The notes beneath the pieces are model-generated. The model did not search any database. It saw nothing but the letters and a program-made list of their open reading frames with translations, and had not been told where the DNA came from. A DNA stretch of 64,000 nucleotides from Ptiloglossa arizonensis (Eukaryota > Arthropoda > Insecta > Hymenoptera > Colletidae). A program made the position numbers and the translations under genes. Of this stretch, positions 49,851 through 62,900 are shown piece after piece. Positions within the stretch are counted from its first letter, which is position 1; the number at the start of each line of letters is the position of its first letter. The stretch lies in the NCBI RefSeq assembly GCF_051014685.1, contig NW_027479280.1, positions 1-64,000 of the forward strand, in the 5' to 3' direction.

Positions 49851-50375
49851 CGGCCTAGGGGAAAACTACTCAGACCGTTGTAATCGGGCGAGTTTCTACT
49901 TTCAGATGCAACAGAAATTTTGCGGATTGCACAATCCGTTCGCGAGATATGGCAGTTTTGAGGTAAGAAACGCTTGAAAAACTCAAAATTTTCGCAGTTC
50001 TGATGCTCGAAACGAATAACTAGAACGGCCTAGGGGAAAACTACTCATACCGTTGTAATCGGGCCAGTTTCTACTTTCAGATGCAACTGAAATTTTGCGG
50101 ATTGGTCAATCCGATCGCGAGATATGGCAGTTTTGAGGTAGGAAACGCTTGAAAAACTCAAAATTTTCGCAGTTCTGATGCTCGAAACGAATAACTAGAA
50201 CGGCCTAGGGGAAAACTACTCATACCGTTGTAATCGGGCCAGTTTCTACTTTCAGATGCAACTGAAATTTTGCGGATTGGTCAATCCGATCGCGAGATAT
50301 GGCAGTTTTGAGGTAGGAAACGCTTGAAAAACTCAAAATTTTCGCAGTTCTGATGCTCGAAACGAATAACTAGAA

Positions 50376-52475
50376 CGGCCTAGGGGAAAACTACTCAGAC
50401 CGTTGTATTCGGGCAAGCTTCTACTTTCAGATGCAACTGAAATTTTGCGAATTGGTCAATCCGTTCGCGAGATATGGCAGTTTTGAGGTAGGAAACGCTT
50501 GAAAAACTGAAAATTTTCGCAGTTCTGATGCTCGAAACGAATAACTAGAACGGCCTAGGGGAAAACTACTCATACCGTTGTAATCGGGCCAGTTTCTACT
50601 TTCAGATGCAACTGAAATTTTGCGGTTTGGTCAATCCGATCGCGTGATATGGCAGTTTTGAGGTAAGAAACGCTTGAAAAACTCAAAATTTTCGCAGTTC
50701 TGATGCTCGAAACGAATAACTAGAACGGCCTAGGGGAAAACTACTCAGACCGTTGTAATCGGGCGAGTTTCTACTTTCAGATGCAACAGAAATTTTGCGG
50801 ATTGGTCAATCCGTTCGCGAGATATGGCAGTTTTGAGGTAAGAAACGCTTGAAAAACTCAAAATTTTCGCAGTTCTGATGCTCGAAACGAATAACTAGAA
50901 CGGCCTAGGGGAAAACTACTCAGACCGTTGTATTCGGGCAAGCTTCTACTTTCAGATGCAACTGAAATTTTGCGAATTGGTCAATCCGTTCGCGAGATAT
51001 GGCAGTTTTGAGGTAAGAAACGCTTGAAAAACTCAAAATTTTCGCAGTTCTGATGCTCGAAACGAATAACTAGAACGGCCTAGGGGAAAACTACTCAGAC
51101 CGTTGTAATCGGGCGAGTTTCTACTTTCAGATGCAACAGAAATTTTGCGGATTGGTCAATCCGATCGCGAGATATGGCAGTTTTGGGGTAAGAAACGCTT
51201 GAAAAACTCAAAATTTTCGCAGTTCTGATGCTCGAAACGAATAACTAGAACGGCCTAGGGGAAAACTACTCAGACCGTTGTAATCGGGCCAGTTTCTACT
51301 TTCAGATGCAACTGAAATTTTGCGGATTGGTCAATCCGATCGCGAGATATGGCAGTTTTGAGGTAGGAAACGCTTGAAAAACTCAAAATTTTCGCAGTTC
51401 TGATGCTCGAAACGAATAACTAGAACGGCCTAGGGGAAAACTACTCAGACCGTTGTATTCGGGCAAGCTTCTACTTTCAGATGCAACTGAAATTTTGCGA
51501 ATTGGTCAATCCGTTCGCGAGATATGGCAGTTTTGAGGTAGGAAACGCTTGAAAAACTGAAAATTTTCGCAGTTCTGATGCTCGAAACGAATAACTAGAA
51601 CGGCCTAGGGGAAAACTACTCATACCGTTGTAATCGGGCCAGTTTCTACTTTCAGATGCAACTGAAATTTTGCGGTTTGGTCAATCCGATCGCGTGATAT
51701 GGCAGTTTTGAGGTAAGAAACGCTTGAAAAACTCAAAATTTTCGCAGTTCTGATGCTCGAAACGAATAACTAGAACGGCCTAGGGGAAAACTACTCAGAC
51801 CGTTGTAATCGGGCGAGTTTCTACTTTCAGATGCAACAGAAATTTTGCGGATTGGTCAATCCGTTCGCGAGATATGGCAGTTTTGAGGTAAGAAACGCTT
51901 GAAAAACTCAAAATTTTCGCAGTTCTGATGCTCGAAACGAATAACTAGAACGGCCTAGGGGAAAACTACTCAGACCGTTGTATTCGGGCAAGCTTCTACT
52001 TTCAGATGCAACTGAAATTTTGCGAATTGGTCAATCCGTTCGCGAGATATGGCAGTTTTGAGGTAAGAAACGCTTGAAAAACTCAAAATTTTCGCAGTTC
52101 TGATGCTCGAAACGAATAACTAGAACGGCCTAGGGGAAAACTACTCAGACCGTTGTAATCGGGCGAGTTTCTACTTTCAGATGCAACAGAAATTTTGCGG
52201 ATTGGTCAATCCGTTCGCGAGATATGGCAGTTTTGGGGTAAGAAACGCTTGAAAAACTCAAAATTTTCGCAGTTCTGATGCTCGAAACGAATAACTAGAA
52301 CGGCCTAGGGGAAAACTACTCAGACCGTTGTATTCGGGCAAGCTTCTACTTTCAGATGCAACTGAAATTTTGCGAATTGGTCAATCCGTTCGCGAGATAT
52401 GGCAGTTTTGAGGTAGGAAACGCTTGAAAAACTGAAAATTTTCGCAGTTCTGATGCTCGAAACGAATAACTAGAA
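50376..52475 (+). repeat. Six-monomer HOR (1050 bp): E-a''-D-E-D-x
   Basis: CGCGTGATATGG in a'' recurs at 50643 and 51693, and the E mark GTAGGAAAC with AACTGAAAA recurs near 50508 and 51558, both 1050 bp apart. The sixth monomer at 51251 is a mosaic (CAGACCG from D, GGGCCAG with GTAGGAAAC from a'). The D at 51076 combines CAACAG with GATCGCG and TTTTGGGG. A shortened repeat of the same E/D pattern follows to 53000. Confidence 0.85.
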
Positions 52476-53000
52476 CGGCCTAGGGGAAAACTACTCAGAC
52501 CGTTGTATTCGGGCAAGCTTCTACTTTCAGATGCAACTGAAATTTTGCGAATTGGTCAATCCGTTCGCGAGATATGGCAGTTTTGAGGTAAGAAACGCTT
52601 GAAAAACTCAAAATTTTCGCAGTTCTGATGCTCGAAACGAATAACTAGAACGGCCTAGGGGAAAACTACTCAGACCGTTGTAATCGGGCGAGTTTCTACT
52701 TTCAGATGCAACAGAAATTTTGCGGATTGGTCAATCCGTTCGCGAGATATGGCAGTTTTGGGGTAAGAAACGCTTGAAAAACTCAAAATTTTCGCAGTTC
52801 TGATGCTCGAAACGAATAACTAGAACGGCCTAGGGGAAAACTACTCAGACCGTTGTATTCGGGCAAGCTTCTACTTTCAGATGCAACTGAAATTTTGCGA
52901 ATTGGTCAATCCGTTCGCGAGATATGGCAGTTTTGAGGTAGGAAACGCTTGAAAAACTGAAAATTTTCGCAGTTCTGATGCTCGAAACGAATAACTAGAA

Positions 53001-54923
53001 CGGCCTAGGGGAAAACTACTCAGACCGTTGTAATCGGGCGTTTCTACTTTCAGATGCAACAGAAATTTTGCGGATTGCTCAATCCGTTCGCGAGATATGG
53101 CAGTTTTGAGGTAAGAAACGCTTGAAAAACTCAAAATTTTCGCAGTTCTGATGCTCGAAACGAATAACTAGAACGGCCTAGGGGAAAACTACTCAGACCG
53201 ATGTAATCGGGCGAGTTTCTACTTTCAGATGCAACAGAAATTTTGCGGATTGCTCAATCCGTTCGCGAGATATGGCAGTTTTGAGGTAAGAAACGCTTGA
53301 AAAACTCAAAATTTTCGCAGTTCTGATGCTCGAAACGAATAACTAGAACGGCCTAGGGGAAAACTACTCAGACCGTTGTAATCGGGCGAGTTTCTACTTT
53401 CAGATGCAACAGAAATTTTGCGGATTGGTCAATCCGTTCGCGAGATATGGCAGTTTTGAGGTAAGAAACGCTTGAAAAACTCAAAATTTTCGCAGTTCTG
53501 ATGCTCGAAACGAATAACTAGAACGGCCTAGGGGAAAACTACTCAGACCGTTGTATTCGGGCAAGCTTCTACTTTCAGATGCAACTGAAATTTTGCGAAT
53601 TGGTCAATCCGTTCGCGAGATATGGCAGTTTTGAGGTAAGAAACGCTTGAAAAACACAAAATTTTCGCAGTTCTGATGCTCGAAACGAATAACTAGAACG
53701 GCCTAGGGGAAAACTACTCAGACCGTTGTAATCGGGCGAGTTTCTACTTTCAGATGCAACAGAAATTTTGCGGATTGCTCAATCCGTTCGCGAGATATGG
53801 CAGTTTTGAGGTAAGAAACGCTTGAAAAACTCAAAATTTTCGCAGTTCTGATGCTCGAAACGAATAACTAGAACGGCCTAGGGGAAAACTACTCATACCG
53901 TTGTAATCGGGCCAGTTTCTACTTTCAGATGCAACTGAAATTTTGCGGATTGGTCAATCCGATCGCGAGATATGGCAGTTTTGAGGTAGGAAACGCTTGA
54001 AAAACTCAAAATTTTCGCAGTTCTGATGCTCGAAACGAATAACTAGAACGGCCTAGGGGAAAACTACTCATACCGTTGTAATCGGGCCAGTTTCTACTTT
54101 CAGATGCAACTGAAATTTTGCGGTTTGGTCAATCCGATCGCGAGATATGGCAGTTTTGAGGTAAGAAACGCTTGAAAAACTCAAAATTTTCGCAGTTCTG
54201 ATGCTCGAAACGAATAACTAGAACGGCCTAGGGGAAAACTACTCAGACCGTTGTAATCGGGCGAGTTTCTACTTTCAGATGCAACAGAAATTTTGCGGAT
54301 TGGTCAATCCGTTCGCGAGATATGGCAGTTTTGAGGTAAGAAACGCTTGAAAAACTCAAAATTTTCGCAGTTCTGATGCTCGAAACGAATAACTAGAACG
54401 GCCTAGGGGAAAACTACTCAGACCGTTGTATTCGGGCAAGCTTCTACTTTCAGATGCAACTGAAATTTTGCGAATTGGTCAATCCGTTCGCGAGATATGG
54501 CAGTTTTGAGGTAAGAAACGCTTGAAAAACTCAAAATTTTCGCAGTTCTGATGCTCGAAACGAATAACTAGAACGGCCTAGGGGAAAACTACTCAGACCG
54601 TTGTAATCGGGCGAGTTTCTACTTTCAGATGCAACAGAAATTTTGCGGATTGGTCAATCCGTTCGCGAGATATGGCAGTTTTGGGGTAAGAAACGCTTGA
54701 AAAACTCAAAATTTTCGCAGTTCTGATGCTCGAAACGAATAACTAGAACGGCCTAGGGGAAAACTACTCAGACCGTTGTATTCGGGCAAGCTTCTACTTT
54801 CAGATGCAACTGAAATTTTGCGAATTGGTCAATCCGTTCGCGAGATATGGCAGTTTTGAGGTAGGAAACGCTTGAAAAACTGAAAATTTTCGCAGTTCTG
54901 ATGCTCGAAACGAATAACTAGAA
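53001..54923 (+). repeat. Eleven-monomer HOR (1923 bp) marked by a 2-bp deletion
   Basis: An F monomer reads GGGCGTTTCTAC at 53036-53047, lacking the AG of GGGCGAGTTTC, so it is 173 bp. The same deletion recurs near 54961 (1923 bp on) and 61433 (6472 bp further). The unit is F(del), F(gatg), D, E(acaca), F, a', a'', D, E, D(gggg), E(gtagg). The next copy follows it as far as the second E near 56.3 kb, then switches to an F with GATTGCACAA. Confidence 0.9.
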
Positions 54924-57528
54924 CGGCCTAGGGGAAAACTACTCAGACCGTTGTAATCGGGCGTTTCTACTTTCAGATGCAACAGAAATTTTGCGGATTG
55001 CTCAATCCGTTCGCGAGATATGGCAGTTTTGAGGTAAGAAACGCTTGAAAAACTCAAAATTTTCGCAGTTCTGATGCTCGAAACGAATAACTAGAACGGC
55101 CTAGGGGAAAACTACTCAGACCGATGTAATCGGGCGAGTTTCTACTTTCAGATGCAACAGAAATTTTGCGGATTGCTCAATCCGTTCGCGAGATATGGCA
55201 GTTTTGAGGTAAGAAACGCTTGAAAAACTCAAAATTTTCGCAGTTCTGATGCTCGAAACGAATAACTAGAACGGCCTAGGGGAAAACTACTCAGACCGTT
55301 GTAATCGGGCGAGTTTCTACTTTCAGATGCAACAGAAATTTTGCGGATTGGTCAATCCGTTCGCGAGATATGGCAGTTTTGAGGTAAGAAACGCTTGAAA
55401 AACTCAAAATTTTCGCAGTTCTGATGCTCGAAACGAATAACTAGAACGGCCTAGGGGAAAACTACTCAGACCGTTGTATTCGGGCAAGCTTCTACTTTCA
55501 GATGCAACTGAAATTTTGCGAATTGGTCAATCCGTTCGCGAGATATGGCAGTTTTGAGGTAAGAAACGCTTGAAAAACACAAAATTTTCGCAGTTCTGAT
55601 GCTCGAAACGAATAACTAGAACGGCCTAGGGGAAAACTACTCAGACCGTTGTAATCGGGCGAGTTTCTACTTTCAGATGCAACAGAAATTTTGCGGATTG
55701 CTCAATCCGTTCGCGAGATATGGCAGTTTTGAGGTAAGAAACGCTTGAAAAACTCAAAATTTTCGCAGTTCTGATGCTCGAAACGAATAACTAGAACGGC
55801 CTAGGGGAAAACTACTCATACCGTTGTAATCGGGCCAGTTTCTACTTTCAGATGCAACTGAAATTTTGCGGATTGGTCAATCCGATCGCGAGATATGGCA
55901 GTTTTGAGGTAGGAAACGCTTGAAAAACTCAAAATTTTCGCAGTTCTGATGCTCGAAACGAATAACTAGAACGGCCTAGGGGAAAACTACTCATACCGTT
56001 GTAATCGGGCCAGTTTCTACTTTCAGATGCAACTGAAATTTTGCGGTTTGGTCAATCCGATCGCGAGATATGGCAGTTTTGAGGTAAGAAACGCTTGAAA
56101 AACTCAAAATTTTCGCAGTTCTGATGCTCGAAACGAATAACTAGAACGGCCTAGGGGAAAACTACTCAGACCGTTGTAATCGGGCGAGTTTCTACTTTCA
56201 GATGCAACAGAAATTTTGCGGATTGGTCAATCCGTTCGCGAGATATGGCAGTTTTGAGGTAAGAAACGCTTGAAAAACTCAAAATTTTCGCAGTTCTGAT
56301 GCTCGAAACGAATAACTAGAACGGCCTAGGGGAAAACTACTCAGACCGTTGTATTCGGGCAAGCTTCTACTTTCAGATGCAACTGAAATTTTGCGAATTG
56401 GTCAATCCGTTCGCGAGATATGGCAGTTTTGAGGTAAGAAACGCTTGAAAAACTCAAAATTTTCGCAGTTCTGATGCTCGAAACGAATAACTAGAACGGC
56501 CTAGGGGAAAACTACTCAGACCGTTGTAATCGGGCGAGTTTCTACTTTCAGATGCAACAGAAATTTTGCGGATTGCACAATCCGTTCGCGAGATATGGCA
56601 GTTTTGAGGTAAGAAACGCTTGAAAAACTCAAAATTTTCGCAGTTCTGATGCTCGAAACGAATAACTAGAACGGCCTAGGGGAAAACTACTCATACCGTT
56701 GTAATCGGGCCAGTTTCTACTTTCAGATGCAACTGAAATTTTGCGGATTGGTCAATCCGATCGCGAGATATGGCAGTTTTGAGGTAGGAAACGCTTGAAA
56801 AACTCAAAATTTTCGCAGTTCTGATGCTCGAAACGAATAACTAGAACGGCCTAGGGGAAAACTACTCAGACCGTTGTAATCGGGCGAGTTTCTACTTTCA
56901 GATGCAACAGAAATTTTGCGGATTGCTCAATCCGTTCGCGATATATGGCAGTTTTCAGGTAAGAAACGCTTGAAAAATTCAAAATTTACGAAGTTCTGAT
57001 GCTCGAAACGAATGACTAGAACAGCCTAGGGGGAAACTACTCAGACCGTTGTAATCGGGCGAGTTTCTACTTTCAGATGCAACAGAAATTTTGCGGATTG
57101 GTCAATCCGTTCGTGAGACATGGCAGTTTTGAGGTAAGAAACGCTTGAAAAACTCAAAATTTTCGCAGTTCTGATGCTCGAAACGAATAACTAGAACGGC
57201 CTAGGGGAAAACTACTCATACCGTTGTAATCGGGCCAGTTTCTACTTTCAGATGCAACTGAAATTTTGCGGATTGGTCAATCCGATCGCGAGATATGGCA
57301 GTTTTGAGGTAAGAAACGCTTGAAAAACTCAAAATTTTCGCAGTTCCGATGCTCGAAACGAATGACTAGAACAGCCTAGGGGGAAACTACTCAGACCGTT
57401 GTAATCGGGCGAGTTTCTACTTTCAGATGCAACAGAAATTTTGCGGATTGGTCAATCCGCTCGTGAGACATGGCAGTTTTGAGGTAAGAAACGCTTGAAA
57501 AACTCAAAATTTTCGCAGTTCTGATGCT
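53460..57528 (+). repeat. 4.07-kb block duplicated at 59932-64000, copy 1
   Basis: Offset is 6472 bp (37 monomers minus 3 bp). Aligned marks include AAAACACA (53651 and 60123), the GGGCG-TTT deletion, GATTGCACAA, CGATATATGG with TACGAAGTTC, TTCGTGAGACATGG, CAGTTCCGATG and CCGCTCGTGAG. I saw no difference between the copies where I compared them. The left limit is set at 53459, A here against G at 59931. Confidence 0.88.
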
Positions 57529-59931
57529 CGAAACGAATAACTAGAACGGCCTAGGGGAAAACTACTCATACCGTTGTAATCGGGCCAGTTTCTACATTCA
57601 GATGCAACAGAAATTTTGCGGATTGGTCAGTCGGATCGCGAGATATGGCAGTTTTGAGGTAAGAAACGCTTGAAAAACTCAAAATTTTCGCAGTTCTGAT
57701 GCTCGAATCGAATAACTAGAACGGCCTAGAGGAAAACTACTCATACCGTTGTAATCGGGCCAGTTTCTAATTTCAGATGCAACAGAAGTTTTGCGGATTG
57801 GTCAATCCGTTCGCGAGATATGGCAGTTTTGAGGTAAGAAACGCTTGAAAAACTAAAAATTTACGCAGTTCTGATGCTCGAAACGAATGACTAGAACGGC
57901 CTAGGGGAAAACTACTCAGACCGTTGTAATCGGGCGAGTTTCTACTTTCAGATGCAACAGAAATTTTGCGGATTGGTCAATCCGTTCGCGAGATATGGCA
58001 GTTTTGGGGTAAGAAACGCTTGAAAAACTCAAAATTTTCGCAGTTCTGATGCTCGAAACGAATAACTAGAACGGCCTAGGGGAAAACTACTCAGACCGTT
58101 GTATTCGGGCAAGCTTCTACTTTCAGATGCAACTGAAATTTTGCGAATTGGTCAATCCGTTCGCGAGATATGGCAGTTTTGAGGTAAGAAACGCTTGAAA
58201 AACTCAAAATTTTCGCAGTTCTGATGCTCGAAACGAATAACTAGAACGGCCTAGGGGAAAACTACTCAGACCGTTGTAATCGGGCGAGTTTCTACTTTCA
58301 GATGCAACAGAAATTTTGCGGATTGCTCAATCCGTTCGCGAGATATGGCAGTTTTGAGGTAAGAAACGCTTGAAAAACTCAAAATTTTCGCAGTTCTGAT
58401 GCACGAAACGAATAACTAGAACGGCCTAGGGGAAAACTACTCATACCGTTGTAATCGGGCCAGTTTCTACTTTGAGATGCAACTGAAATTTTGCGGATTG
58501 GTCAATCCGATCGCGAGATATGGCAGTTTTGAGGTAAGAAACGCTTGAAAAACTCAAAATTTTCGCTGTTCTGATGCTCGAAACGAATAACTAGAACGGC
58601 CTAGGGGAAAACTACTCAGACCGTTGTAATCGGGCGAGTTTCTACTTTCAGATGCAACAGAAATTTTGCGGATTGCTCAATCCGTTTGCGATATATGGCA
58701 GTTTTCAGGTAAGAAACGCTTGAAAAATTCAAAATTTACGCAGTTCTGATGCTCGAAACGAATGACTAGAACAGCCTAGGGGAAACTACTCAGACCGTTG
58801 TAATCGGGCGAGTTTCTACTTTCAGATGCAACAGAAATTTTGCGGATTGGTCAATCCGTTCGTGAGACATGGCAGTTTTGAGGTAAGAAACGCTTGAAAA
58901 ACTCAAAATTTTCGCAGTTCTGATGCTCGAAACGAATAACTAGAACGGCCTAGGGGAAAACTACTCATACCGTTGTAATCGGGCCAGTTTCTACTTTCAG
59001 ATGCAACTGAAATTTTGCGGATTGGTCAATCCGATCGCGAGATATGGCAGTTTTAAAGTAAGAAACGCTGGAAAAACTCAAAATTTTCGCAGTTCTGATG
59101 CTCGAAACGAATAACTAGAACGGCCTAGGGGAAAACTACTCAGACCGTTGTAATCGGGCGAGTTTCTACTTTCAGATGCAACAGAAATTTTGCGGATTGC
59201 TCAATCCGTTCGCGATATATGGCAGTTTTCAGGTAAGAAACGCTTGAAAAATTCAAAATTTACGCAGTTCTGATGCTCGAAACGAATGACTAGAACAGCC
59301 TAGGGGGAAACTACTCAGACCGTTGTAATCGGGCGAGTTTCTACTTTCAGATGCAACAGAAATTTTGCGGATTGGTCAATCCGCTCGTGAGACATGGCAG
59401 TTTTGAGGTAAGAAACGCTTGAAAAACTCAAAATTTTCGCAGTTCTGATGCTCGAAACGAATAACTAGAACGGCCTAGGGGAAAACTACTCATACCGTTG
59501 TAATCGGGCCAGTTTCTACATTCAGATGCAACTGAAATTTTGCGGATTGGTCAATCGGATCGCGAGATATGGCAGTTTTGAGGTAAGAAACGCTTGAAAA
59601 ACTCAAAATTTTTGCAGTTCTGATGCTCGAATCGAATAACTAGAACGGCCTAGGGGAAAACTACTCTTACCGTTGTAATCGGGCCAGTTTCTAATTTCAG
59701 ATGCAACAGAAGTTTTGCGGATTGGTCAATCCGTTCGCGAGATATGGCAGTTTTGAGGTAAGAAACGCTTGAAAAACTAAAAATTTACGCAGTTCTGATG
59801 CTCGAAACGAATGACTAGAACGGCCTAGGGGAAAACTACTCAGACCGTTGTAATCGGGCGAGTTTCTACTTTCAGATGCAACAGAAATTTTGCGGATTGG
59901 TCAATCCGTTCGCGAGATATGGCAGTTTTGG
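56847..59931 (+). repeat. Zone 4: most diverged monomers (L type and CGTGAGACATGG type)
   Basis: This stretch concentrates variants that are rare elsewhere: L monomers (CGATATATGG, TTTTCAGG, AAAAATTCAAAATTTAC, ACAGCC) at about 56.9, 58.7 and 59.2 kb, CGTGAGACATGG in D-like monomers at about 57.1, 57.5, 58.9 and 59.4 kb, TCTACATTCAG (57591 and 59515), CTAATTTCAG, TCGGATCG and TTTTAAAGTAAG. Repeat blocks inside it recur at 11-monomer spacing (1924 bp). One monomer boundary near 58775 lacks a G (CCTAGGGGAAAC for CCTAGGGGGAAAC). No gene is seen. Confidence 0.85.
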
Positions 59932-62900
59932 GGTAAGAAACGCTTGAAAAACTCAAAATTTTCGCAGTTCTGATGCTCGAAACGAATAACTAGAACGGCC
60001 TAGGGGAAAACTACTCAGACCGTTGTATTCGGGCAAGCTTCTACTTTCAGATGCAACTGAAATTTTGCGAATTGGTCAATCCGTTCGCGAGATATGGCAG
60101 TTTTGAGGTAAGAAACGCTTGAAAAACACAAAATTTTCGCAGTTCTGATGCTCGAAACGAATAACTAGAACGGCCTAGGGGAAAACTACTCAGACCGTTG
60201 TAATCGGGCGAGTTTCTACTTTCAGATGCAACAGAAATTTTGCGGATTGCTCAATCCGTTCGCGAGATATGGCAGTTTTGAGGTAAGAAACGCTTGAAAA
60301 ACTCAAAATTTTCGCAGTTCTGATGCTCGAAACGAATAACTAGAACGGCCTAGGGGAAAACTACTCATACCGTTGTAATCGGGCCAGTTTCTACTTTCAG
60401 ATGCAACTGAAATTTTGCGGATTGGTCAATCCGATCGCGAGATATGGCAGTTTTGAGGTAGGAAACGCTTGAAAAACTCAAAATTTTCGCAGTTCTGATG
60501 CTCGAAACGAATAACTAGAACGGCCTAGGGGAAAACTACTCATACCGTTGTAATCGGGCCAGTTTCTACTTTCAGATGCAACTGAAATTTTGCGGTTTGG
60601 TCAATCCGATCGCGAGATATGGCAGTTTTGAGGTAAGAAACGCTTGAAAAACTCAAAATTTTCGCAGTTCTGATGCTCGAAACGAATAACTAGAACGGCC
60701 TAGGGGAAAACTACTCAGACCGTTGTAATCGGGCGAGTTTCTACTTTCAGATGCAACAGAAATTTTGCGGATTGGTCAATCCGTTCGCGAGATATGGCAG
60801 TTTTGAGGTAAGAAACGCTTGAAAAACTCAAAATTTTCGCAGTTCTGATGCTCGAAACGAATAACTAGAACGGCCTAGGGGAAAACTACTCAGACCGTTG
60901 TATTCGGGCAAGCTTCTACTTTCAGATGCAACTGAAATTTTGCGAATTGGTCAATCCGTTCGCGAGATATGGCAGTTTTGAGGTAAGAAACGCTTGAAAA
61001 ACTCAAAATTTTCGCAGTTCTGATGCTCGAAACGAATAACTAGAACGGCCTAGGGGAAAACTACTCAGACCGTTGTAATCGGGCGAGTTTCTACTTTCAG
61101 ATGCAACAGAAATTTTGCGGATTGGTCAATCCGTTCGCGAGATATGGCAGTTTTGGGGTAAGAAACGCTTGAAAAACTCAAAATTTTCGCAGTTCTGATG
61201 CTCGAAACGAATAACTAGAACGGCCTAGGGGAAAACTACTCAGACCGTTGTATTCGGGCAAGCTTCTACTTTCAGATGCAACTGAAATTTTGCGAATTGG
61301 TCAATCCGTTCGCGAGATATGGCAGTTTTGAGGTAGGAAACGCTTGAAAAACTGAAAATTTTCGCAGTTCTGATGCTCGAAACGAATAACTAGAACGGCC
61401 TAGGGGAAAACTACTCAGACCGTTGTAATCGGGCGTTTCTACTTTCAGATGCAACAGAAATTTTGCGGATTGCTCAATCCGTTCGCGAGATATGGCAGTT
61501 TTGAGGTAAGAAACGCTTGAAAAACTCAAAATTTTCGCAGTTCTGATGCTCGAAACGAATAACTAGAACGGCCTAGGGGAAAACTACTCAGACCGATGTA
61601 ATCGGGCGAGTTTCTACTTTCAGATGCAACAGAAATTTTGCGGATTGCTCAATCCGTTCGCGAGATATGGCAGTTTTGAGGTAAGAAACGCTTGAAAAAC
61701 TCAAAATTTTCGCAGTTCTGATGCTCGAAACGAATAACTAGAACGGCCTAGGGGAAAACTACTCAGACCGTTGTAATCGGGCGAGTTTCTACTTTCAGAT
61801 GCAACAGAAATTTTGCGGATTGGTCAATCCGTTCGCGAGATATGGCAGTTTTGAGGTAAGAAACGCTTGAAAAACTCAAAATTTTCGCAGTTCTGATGCT
61901 CGAAACGAATAACTAGAACGGCCTAGGGGAAAACTACTCAGACCGTTGTATTCGGGCAAGCTTCTACTTTCAGATGCAACTGAAATTTTGCGAATTGGTC
62001 AATCCGTTCGCGAGATATGGCAGTTTTGAGGTAAGAAACGCTTGAAAAACACAAAATTTTCGCAGTTCTGATGCTCGAAACGAATAACTAGAACGGCCTA
62101 GGGGAAAACTACTCAGACCGTTGTAATCGGGCGAGTTTCTACTTTCAGATGCAACAGAAATTTTGCGGATTGCTCAATCCGTTCGCGAGATATGGCAGTT
62201 TTGAGGTAAGAAACGCTTGAAAAACTCAAAATTTTCGCAGTTCTGATGCTCGAAACGAATAACTAGAACGGCCTAGGGGAAAACTACTCATACCGTTGTA
62301 ATCGGGCCAGTTTCTACTTTCAGATGCAACTGAAATTTTGCGGATTGGTCAATCCGATCGCGAGATATGGCAGTTTTGAGGTAGGAAACGCTTGAAAAAC
62401 TCAAAATTTTCGCAGTTCTGATGCTCGAAACGAATAACTAGAACGGCCTAGGGGAAAACTACTCATACCGTTGTAATCGGGCCAGTTTCTACTTTCAGAT
62501 GCAACTGAAATTTTGCGGTTTGGTCAATCCGATCGCGAGATATGGCAGTTTTGAGGTAAGAAACGCTTGAAAAACTCAAAATTTTCGCAGTTCTGATGCT
62601 CGAAACGAATAACTAGAACGGCCTAGGGGAAAACTACTCAGACCGTTGTAATCGGGCGAGTTTCTACTTTCAGATGCAACAGAAATTTTGCGGATTGGTC
62701 AATCCGTTCGCGAGATATGGCAGTTTTGAGGTAAGAAACGCTTGAAAAACTCAAAATTTTCGCAGTTCTGATGCTCGAAACGAATAACTAGAACGGCCTA
62801 GGGGAAAACTACTCAGACCGTTGTATTCGGGCAAGCTTCTACTTTCAGATGCAACTGAAATTTTGCGAATTGGTCAATCCGTTCGCGAGATATGGCAGTT

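Larger units (their letters stand above)
37776..56846 (+). repeat. Zone 3: E-rich satellite domain with a' and a'' monomers
   Basis: E monomers, recognisable by GGGCAAGCTT (a HindIII site), number about 26 between 38 and 57 kb, against about 21 in the first 38 kb. The a' mark GTAGGAAAC on a CATACCG monomer and the a'' mark GCGGTTTGG first appear near 42260 and 42401, and both continue to beyond 62 kb. B monomers disappear after the one near 46890. K monomers are absent. The zone is gene-free. Confidence 0.88.

Noticed and set aside
52877..53134. Minus-strand 85-codon open frame, identical at 54800-55057 and 61272-61529
   Set aside because: It exists only because the 2-bp deletion shifts the frame past a stop. 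The three copies are identical because the DNA block was duplicated, not because of selection on a protein.
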